From Rickettsiales bacterium (GTDB lineage Bacteria > Pseudomonadota > Alphaproteobacteria > Rickettsiales > UBA1997): 10,870 bases of DNA. The notes below the pieces were generated by a model. That model ran no database searches and had not been told where the DNA came from. It saw nothing but the letters and a program-made list of their open reading frames with translations. Position 1 is the stretch's first letter. Each line of letters starts with the position of its first letter. Positions 6,571 to 10,870 of the stretch are shown here, in pieces. The position numbers and the translations under genes are program-made. The DNA is taken from the NCBI GenBank assembly GCA_031283795.1, contig JAITBB010000013.1, forward strand, positions 1-10,870, given 5' to 3'.

Positions 6571-7700
6571 TATATGCGTATTGGCATTAGAACGAAGATA
6601 TTATTTGTTTCATTTCTGTCCTCAACCAATATGGCCGATGTACTATCCCTGAAGAAGATATTAACCATTTCATTGTCTATCTGGCCAAAGATGTCTAGAA
6701 CAAACTTAGAATTGAAACCCACCTCGATTCTGTCAGGATAGTCAAAGTCAACCTTTATCTCTTCACTAGCAAAACCGCTCTCGTTCGAACTTGCCTCCAG
6801 TAGCAGATTATTTCTGGTGAGGATAAATTTGACGCCTCTGTGACTGTCGCTGGTAACGGTCGAGACTCTATCTATAACCCCACCTATTTCCCTTTTGTTG
6901 ACCTTCAGTAACTTATCGTTTTCCTTCGGAATAACCCTTCTATAGTCTGGAAATTCGGCATCTATTAGCTTAGATATGATCAAACTATCATCCGTTTCAA
7001 ATTTTATCTTAGTCTTAGAGACAGAGATTTGAATCTCCTCCCGGCCGGACATAGAAACTATTTTCTTTATTTCGGGTAGAGCCTTCTTGGGCACTATAAC
7101 CCCTGCCAGAGAGCTATTTCCATCATAGTGGTCGAGTTCCACAACAGACAATCTATGGCTATCCGTCGATGCCGCTACCAGCTTTCTACCGGAACCATCC
7201 TCAACACTGTGTATAAAGAGACCATTGAGATAGTACCTGCTCACATCATCAGATATGGAGAATCTCGTTCTATCTATCATAGATATCAGGTCCCCGGGCT
7301 TCATTCGGAATTCGGATTGCGTCTGCTGGTCCTCGAAATTTGGATAGCTTCCGGCATCCAGACACATCAACTTAAATCTACTTCTTCCAGATTTGATATT
7401 CAGTACCCTATCACTCTCCGAATAGTCACACTGAATCTCGGAGCCATCCTCCATTTTTCTGACTATCTCATAGAGCAACTGGGCAGGAACTGTCGTAGCT
7501 CCATCCCTCTCTATGGTTGCTTTACCATGGTTTTTTATATAGGTATCAGAGTCTGTTCCAGTGAGGTATAGCAGACCCCCAAGGGCCTCCACCCTGACGT
7601 TCTGCAGAATTGCCAGATTTCCAGGATTTTTCCTACTGGCCACTCCATATACTCCAAGGAGGAGCTTCAGAAAAGAATTTTTCTCTACTATAAATTTCAT
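6570..7700 (-). CDS. dnaN: DNA polymerase III subunit beta (sliding clamp)
   Basis: Ring-shaped clamp that tethers polymerase III and other factors to DNA; three repeated domains. The length of 376 residues is typical. Family landmarks are MKFIVEKNSFLKLLLGV at the start, SRYYLNGLFIHS (154-165), STDSHRLSVVEL (178-189), VIVPKKALPEIKKIV (201-215), DAEFPDYRRVIPKE (247-260) and the C-terminus FVLMPIRI, whose M-P-R residues line the peptide-binding pocket. The ATG at 7700 is supported by the conserved N-terminus even though no Shine-Dalgarno sequence is seen. dnaA, the usual upstream neighbour, is absent; the upstream gene encodes a MORN protein. dnaN heads an operon with recF and hda, whose product works as a complex with this clamp. 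Confidence 0.98.
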   Translation of the reverse strand: MKFIVEKNSFLKLLLGVYGVASRKNPGNLAILQNVRVEALGGLLYLTGTDSDTYIKNHGKATIERDGATTVPAQLLYEIVRKMEDGSEIQCDYSESDRVLNIKSGRSRFKLMCLDAGSYPNFEDQQTQSEFRMKPGDLISMIDRTRFSISDDVSRYYLNGLFIHSVEDGSGRKLVAASTDSHRLSVVELDHYDGNSSLAGVIVPKKALPEIKKIVSMSGREEIQISVSKTKIKFETDDSLIISKLIDAEFPDYRRVIPKENDKLLKVNKREIGGVIDRVSTVTSDSHRGVKFILTRNNLLLEASSNESGFASEEIKVDFDYPDRIEVGFNSKFVLDIFGQIDNEMVNIFFRDSTSAILVEDRNETNNIFVLMPIRI

Positions 7701-7726
7701 AGTACATGATACTAATTTCAGTAAAT

Positions 7727-7754
7727 ATAGTATTTTTTCCTAATGAAAAAGCAA
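7727..7754 (-). promoter_or_regulatory. dnaN: Possible dnaN operon promoter
   Basis: On the minus strand TTGCTT (7749-7754) is separated by 16 bp from TACTAT (7727-7732), placing a start near 7720, about 20 nt before the ATG. The -10 box is reasonable and the -35 box weak. No better pair was seen close to the gene. Confidence 0.35.
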
Positions 7755-7757
7755 CAC

Positions 7758-7787
7758 ATGCGCCACAAAGTTTAACGGCTGGCGCAT
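7758..7787. promoter_or_regulatory. 8-bp perfect inverted repeat upstream of dnaN
   Basis: ATGCGCCA (7758-7765) and TGGCGCAT (7780-7787) form GC-rich arms around a 14-nt centre, immediately upstream of the proposed dnaN -35 box. It could be a regulator site for the replication operon. It could also be a minus-strand terminator for the MORN gene, since TTTTT follows seven bases later. The sequence alone does not decide between these. Confidence 0.35.
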
Positions 7788-8053
7788 AAAAATTTAAACG
7801 GATAACTTTCCGGAATATGGAAGTAATTCGTATTTCAGAGAACATATTTTTGGTATGTTATTCATCTTTCTATAGATAAATTAGAAATAAATCACATTGC
7901 AGGAATCACTAAATCAGTCACCCAACAATCAGCGTAATCCTGCGACAGGACTTTTCGAAGAGAAATCATGCTCCATGGCCAAAGAAGTAGCTATAGGAGT
8001 ATAAATCCTATTTCAAAGCGAGACGGATCTATAAAGAAATTCTTACATTCCAG
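7788..8053. other. Intergenic region between the MORN gene and the dnaN operon
   Basis: No gene, tRNA or convincing small frame is seen. Three weak inverted repeats occur: AACATA/TATGTT (7841-7859), GCAGG-ATTAC-type arms with one bulge (7899-7943), and ATAGGA/TCCTAT (7993-8011). None has a proper U tract. I found no DnaA box of the form TTATNCACA, so nothing marks this as an origin. Confidence 0.4.
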
Positions 8054-8258
8054 CTAGCCTCTGTTATTTTCCCGTCACTCCTCCAGAGGCTCCCATGTCC
8101 AATTTACCTGCGTCAGTTAGTTTTCCAGATAACCCTCTGCTCCCCTCAGAGAGAAGATCTTCTAGCGCACTCTCTATTCTCAACAATTCTTTGACTGTGG
8201 CCGGGGTCCCAGATTTCCTGGAATTCTCATTTTCCTCTCTGGCACTAGAAATATTCGC
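8054..8258 (-). repeat. C-terminal cassette, copy 1 (MORN gene)
   Basis: DNA encoding the last ~65 residues of the MORN protein plus 10 bp after its stop is similar to 9520-9736. Ungapped blocks: 8054-8086 with 9520-9552 (27 of 33 identical, spanning the stop codon), 8188-8214 with 9666-9692 (25 of 27), and 8237-8258 with 9715-9736 (20 of 22). The segment between the first two blocks has diverged. Same orientation, about 1.47 kb apart. Confidence 0.85.
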
Positions 8259-9209
8259 CGTTCTCGAAGGCGATGATACAGCATTTGGCATGGTTACTAT
8301 TATTGAATTAGCAGTTTCTTCTTCGACAACAGGATTAAACCCGTTCTCTATCACTCCATTATTATTTGCAATCTCTAGTCCTGTGACATTATTTTTCCCC
8401 CATGGTAGCCAACTGATCGTCTTTTTCCACAATAGTCTCCACCATTTTCCCGGTCTCTCTGTGTAGCCACTTCTATTCGGGTAGTGATATGTTCCCTGTC
8501 CCTGTCTTTTATCATTTTCCCATTCTCCCGTGTATTCAACTCCATTTATGTAGCGATATATTCCCTGTCCGTGTCTTTTACCATTTTCCCATTCTCCCGT
8601 GTATTCATCTCCATTTATGTAGCGATATATTCCCTGTCCATGCATTTTGCCATTTCCCCATTCTCCTGTATATATACCTCCATTTGGGTAGCGATATGTT
8701 CCCTGTCCCTGTCTTTTATCATTTTCCCATTCTCCTGTATATATACCTCCATTTGGGTGGCGATATGTTCCCTGTCCCTGTCTTTTACCATTTTCCCATT
8801 CTCCCGTGTATTCATCTCCATTTGGGTAGCGATATGTTCCCTGTCCATGTCTTTTACCATTTTTATATTCTCCCATGTAGATAATACTTCCATCTGAGTA
8901 GTAATACCCTCCATATCCATGCATTTTATTATTTTTCCAATCACCATCATAGCACTTTTTCCCATCTGGGTAGTATTCTATTCCCTTTCCCTCTCTTCGG
9001 TTATTCCTAAAACCACCTTTGTAGAACAACATTCCATTATCTTCACGCAGTTCTCCATCCCCATTGAGAACAGGTTCTCCATCTGCTCCCAGCCCTAATT
9101 CGCCGGTATAGACATATTTCTTTGGGCCATCCTTGCACACAACAGTGTATATCCGATGCCCTTCGTAATTAGCCTCCAACCTGGGTTCTCTAGTTATTTC
9201 CAAAACCAT
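8064..9209 (-). CDS. MORN-repeat protein with shared C-terminal tail, putative effector
   Basis: 381 residues. Residues of about 60-248 are eight MORN repeats of 23-24 residues, consensus YTGEWENGKRHGQGTYRYPNG, preceded by a degenerate one near 33-59 and followed by a decayed one. MORN arrays form extended beta-hairpin scaffolds that bind lipids or proteins; they are common in eukaryotes and in host-associated bacteria. A tryptophan-rich basic segment (256-270, W256, W257, W261, W267, W270) follows and may contact membrane. Residues 312-381 are the C-terminal module shared with the right-edge protein: ISSARE (320-325), GTPATVKEL (334-342), and GGVTGK at the end. The start is well supported by a strong AGGAGGT Shine-Dalgarno sequence (9213-9219) and an upstream promoter, the only strong Shine-Dalgarno sequence among complete genes here. 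No signal peptide is seen. Export by a dedicated secretion system is inferred, and the target is unknown. Confidence 0.9.
   Translation of the reverse strand: MVLEITREPRLEANYEGHRIYTVVCKDGPKKYVYTGELGLGADGEPVLNGDGELREDNGMLFYKGGFRNNRREGKGIEYYPDGKKCYDGDWKNNKMHGYGGYYYSDGSIIYMGEYKNGKRHGQGTYRYPNGDEYTGEWENGKRQGQGTYRHPNGGIYTGEWENDKRQGQGTYRYPNGGIYTGEWGNGKMHGQGIYRYINGDEYTGEWENGKRHGQGIYRYINGVEYTGEWENDKRQGQGTYHYPNRSGYTERPGKWWRLLWKKTISWLPWGKNNVTGLEIANNNGVIENGFNPVVEEETANSIIVTMPNAVSSPSRTANISSAREENENSRKSGTPATVKELLRIESALEDLLSEGSRGLSGKLTDAGKLDMGASGGVTGK
8492..8905 (-). repeat. Six tandem 69-bp MORN-encoding repeats
   Basis: The landmark TTCCCTGTCC on the plus strand recurs at 8492, 8561, 8630, 8699, 8768 and 8837, an exact period of 69 bp, with high nucleotide identity including synonymous positions. 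Further, more diverged units continue to about 9020 with small in-frame length changes. Neighbouring units share private variants: YING in two adjacent units, and the plus-strand CTGTATATATACCTCC in two adjacent units. This points to recent unit duplication or gene conversion. Confidence 0.95.
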
Positions 9210-9212
9210 TCC

Positions 9213-9267
9213 ACCTCCTATATTTATAATATGACACTATCATATAGCAAATTAGTTATACATGCAA
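9213..9267 (-). promoter_or_regulatory. Promoter and Shine-Dalgarno sequence of the MORN gene
   Basis: TTGCAT (9262-9267) is separated by exactly 17 bp from TATGAT (9239-9244, five of six consensus bases), giving a start near 9232. An AGGAGGT Shine-Dalgarno sequence (9213-9219) lies 3 nt before the ATG. The leader would be about 23 nt, so the gene has its own promoter and need not be co-transcribed with the gene upstream of it. Confidence 0.5.
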
Positions 9268-9519
9268 GAGTTTTTTAAAGGATCATCACTCTGAATCTCT
9301 ATCCAGTTCCAGAAACCTCTAGTCCAGTTCCAGCGGCACTAGCCTAGCACCAAGTGGAACTAGAAAAGACGGTTCCCAGTATTCCAGAGTAGTCCAGGAT
9401 TATAGAATACACAACCATGACCCTAGAGTAACTCTGGATTCCAGAATACTTGTCCAGAACTACAGAGTAGTCAAGAAGTCCGAAGTAGTCCGGTACATGG
9501 GGAAATAGAATTCTCTGGT
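9268..9519. repeat. CCAG-rich imperfect-repeat island (intergenic)
   Basis: No gene is seen. Between 9300 and 9480 the tetranucleotide CCAG occurs about nine times. There is a direct repeat of TCCAGTTCCAG (9302-9312 and 9323-9333, period 21), CAGAGTAGTC occurs twice, and AGTAGTC occurs three times in all. Short inverted repeats include GTATTC/GAATAC, AGAGT-A-ACTCT, CTGGA-T-TCCAG and ACTAC-AGA-GTAGT. It looks like decayed repeat DNA; function unknown. Confidence 0.5.
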
Positions 9520-9538
9520 CTAGTCTCTGCTATTTCCC
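9500..9538 (-). terminator. 9-bp inverted repeat over the stop codon of the right-edge gene
   Basis: GGGAAATAG (9500-9508) and CTATTTCCC (9530-9538) are perfect complements around a 21-nt loop. The stop codon TAG (9530-9532) forms the inner end of one arm. No U tract follows on the minus strand, so an intrinsic terminator is doubtful; protection of the 3' end or a binding site are alternatives. Confidence 0.3.
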
Positions 9539-9736
9539 TATCACTCCGCCAGGGGTTTTTCTATCCAGAGCCCTAGTTGACTCATATAGAATAGCTTGCC
9601 TCTTGGCCGATTCTCTGCTATATTCGAGGGAAATAGCCCCCAGCACGCCGCTTGCTGTTGGCAGCTCTTTGACTGTGGTCGGGGTCTCAGATCCTCCGGA
9701 ACTCTTGTTCTTTCCTCTGGCACTGGAAATACTCGC
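9520..9736 (-). repeat. C-terminal cassette, copy 2 (right-edge gene)
   Basis: Partner of 8054-8258. It encodes the last ~68 residues of the right-edge protein (the module as a whole spans residues 366-441) and 10 bp after the stop. The aligned parts encode ISSARGKN, TPTTVKEL and GGVIGK. The segment between the second and third is six residues longer than in copy 1. Confidence 0.85.
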
Positions 9737-10855
9737 TATTTTCAAAGATGATAGTACAGAACCTGATGGAGCTACTGTGGCTGAACTGACAGTCCTGTTT
9801 CCCTTGTCTCCCCCGATAGCAGAGCCAGGTCTGCCCTTCGGCGTCACTGGTTTCCTAATTTCCAGTAGTCCGCTCTCAACCTTTTCAGCTCGCAATAGCA
9901 TTTTACTAAATTCATTCTTCATGTTGTAGAGCACCTTCACTCCCTCTAGGGCTTGGAGAAATGTCTCTCCTTCTAGACCTGCTTTGGTATTATATTTTTT
10001 TCTAATGAACTCCAGAGTTATTTTCCCAATTTCTCTGGATAATTGATTTTTATATTTTACAAGTTTTTCTCTGGCTTTTGTACTAAAATTGGCTCCCATC
10101 TCCTTTTCTTTTCTTTTAGTCAGAGTGTTGATTCTCTCCTCAAAAGCTCCGAGTAGTTTGCTATTATCCAGAAATTCTTCCATTTTATTTCTAATGTAAT
10201 CCAAAACTATCAATTTTGACGTCAACTGACCATTGATCACTCCGATGCGATACCCCTTTGCAATTTTCTGGAGCTGCAGCATCTGTCTTGTCTCAAACTC
10301 AGTGGGCAATTTATCTTTGGATTCAGATAGCTCCCTCGGAGACTGTCCTCCTTTATTATTCCGTTCCACTCTGGCGCTCTCCCTGAAATCTCCGAGGATA
10401 TCTGGATTTCTAGCCACAGCTACAGTGGAACTCACCGCATGGTACCAGCAGCTTCCAAGGTCCTGTATGTCCATATTTACAACAATACAGTTTTTTTGGA
10501 TATTACCCAGATTATGTTCTTTATATGTAGGGTCAGGGTTACCAATGATTCTACTGCTGTCAAAGATAAAGATAACCGGCTCATTGGTTGTAGCTATATT
10601 CTCTCCATTCCTTTTAAGTTCCCTTAGTCTTTTCAGATCAATGATGGCGCTAACGCTATGACTTCCGTTAACTGTTGGAATCACTGTGACGATGAAGTCC
10701 TCGGTAATGTTCTCTATGTTATCTGGGCTGATGCCCAGAGACTCTAGAAAGGCTCCCATACTGTCATAGCGCTGTTTCATTTTCTCCTCATTGGGTTTAT
10801 CAGAGAACCTCGCTTTTTCGATTTCAGGGCCTCCCAGGAGGCCCGCCAGCAGCAT
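9530..10855 (-). CDS. Putative effector with CE-like N-terminal pattern and shared C-terminal tail (5' end uncertain)
   Basis: At least 441 residues; not recognised with certainty. Residues 66-140 are arranged like a clan CE cysteine protease: HSVSAI (possible His66), VIFIFDSS (Asp99), then DIQDLGSCWYHAVSS with Gln131 and Cys136. The Gln-to-Cys spacing is five rather than six, and GSCW also recalls papain-like enzymes, so the fold is open. Residues 185-330 are helical and rich in K and E, possibly coiled coil. Residues 333-365 form a low-complexity linker (P, G, S, T). Residues 366-441 are the tail shared with the MORN protein: ISSARGKN, TPTTVKEL and GGVIGK. No signal peptide is seen. The reading frame stays open to the window edge (upstream codons E-L-E-N-L), so the true start may lie outside. 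The ATG at 10855 does have GGAGA 5 nt upstream. Same orientation as the MORN gene, separated by 320 bp. Confidence 0.75.
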   Translation of the reverse strand: MLLAGLLGGPEIEKARFSDKPNEEKMKQRYDSMGAFLESLGISPDNIENITEDFIVTVIPTVNGSHSVSAIIDLKRLRELKRNGENIATTNEPVIFIFDSSRIIGNPDPTYKEHNLGNIQKNCIVVNMDIQDLGSCWYHAVSSTVAVARNPDILGDFRESARVERNNKGGQSPRELSESKDKLPTEFETRQMLQLQKIAKGYRIGVINGQLTSKLIVLDYIRNKMEEFLDNSKLLGAFEERINTLTKRKEKEMGANFSTKAREKLVKYKNQLSREIGKITLEFIRKKYNTKAGLEGETFLQALEGVKVLYNMKNEFSKMLLRAEKVESGLLEIRKPVTPKGRPGSAIGGDKGNRTVSSATVAPSGSVLSSLKIASISSARGKNKSSGGSETPTTVKELPTASGVLGAISLEYSRESAKRQAILYESTRALDRKTPGGVIGK

Positions 10856-10870
10856 CAGATTCTCCAGCTC

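Noticed and set aside
7701..8063. Origin of replication next to dnaN
   Set aside because: No DnaA boxes of the form TTATNCACA and no dnaA neighbour were found.
8484..8897. Long plus-strand frames and a second minus-strand frame (8615-8965) over the MORN repeats
   Set aside because: A 69-bp period is divisible by three, so a frame without a stop in one unit stays open through all units. These are shadows of the MORN gene.
8492..8905. CRISPR array
   Set aside because: The units are contiguous and in frame with a MORN protein, without unique spacers.

Overview
The window looks like part of the chromosome of a host-associated alphaproteobacterium, most likely Rickettsiales-like; this is an inference. 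Four things point there. A 23S rRNA gene begins behind its own promoter with no 16S gene, tRNA or rRNA spacer upstream, and split rRNA genes are typical of Rickettsiales. An Hda-type DnaA paralogue is present. AGA/AGG and ATA codons are common. Three genes look like host-directed effectors: a clan CE (Ulp1/YopJ-like) cysteine protease, a MORN-repeat protein and a second protein with a CE-like pattern. I cannot name a genus.

Layout. 1-1339 (-): the 5' half of 23S rRNA, cut by the window edge, with a strong promoter at 1535-1563 and a leader of about 190 nt. 1596-1969: a divergent intergenic stretch with no convincing gene. 1970-3250 (+): serS. 3199-4596 (-): candidate clan CE protease whose C-terminus runs 52 bp into the end of serS and whose tail contains a run of nine C. 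4787-7700 (-): a tightly packed replication and repair operon, dnaN-recF-hda, with overlapping start and stop codons and a hairpin terminator. 7701-8063: intergenic, with a possible dnaN promoter and an inverted repeat. 8064-9209 (-): MORN-repeat protein encoded largely by near-identical 69-bp repeats. 9210-9529: intergenic, with the MORN gene promoter, a CCAG-rich imperfect-repeat island and a 9-bp inverted repeat. 9530 to the right edge (-): a 441-codon or longer gene with a CE-like N-terminal pattern.

How the genes relate. The housekeeping part links the beta clamp (DnaN), RecF and Hda. Hda in known bacteria works only when bound to the clamp, so co-transcription with dnaN makes functional sense. 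The most unusual part is on the accessory side. The MORN protein and the right-edge protein have unrelated N-terminal parts but share a C-terminal module of about 70-76 residues, with a core ISSAR...TP-TVKEL and an exact C-terminus GGV-GK. The DNA similarity reaches about 10 bp past the stop codon. The clan CE protease has only a faint echo of this tail (SAIS, then VIATGK). I read this as a family of secreted proteins built from swappable N-terminal domains on a common C-terminal tag, possibly a secretion signal. That is a hypothesis to test.
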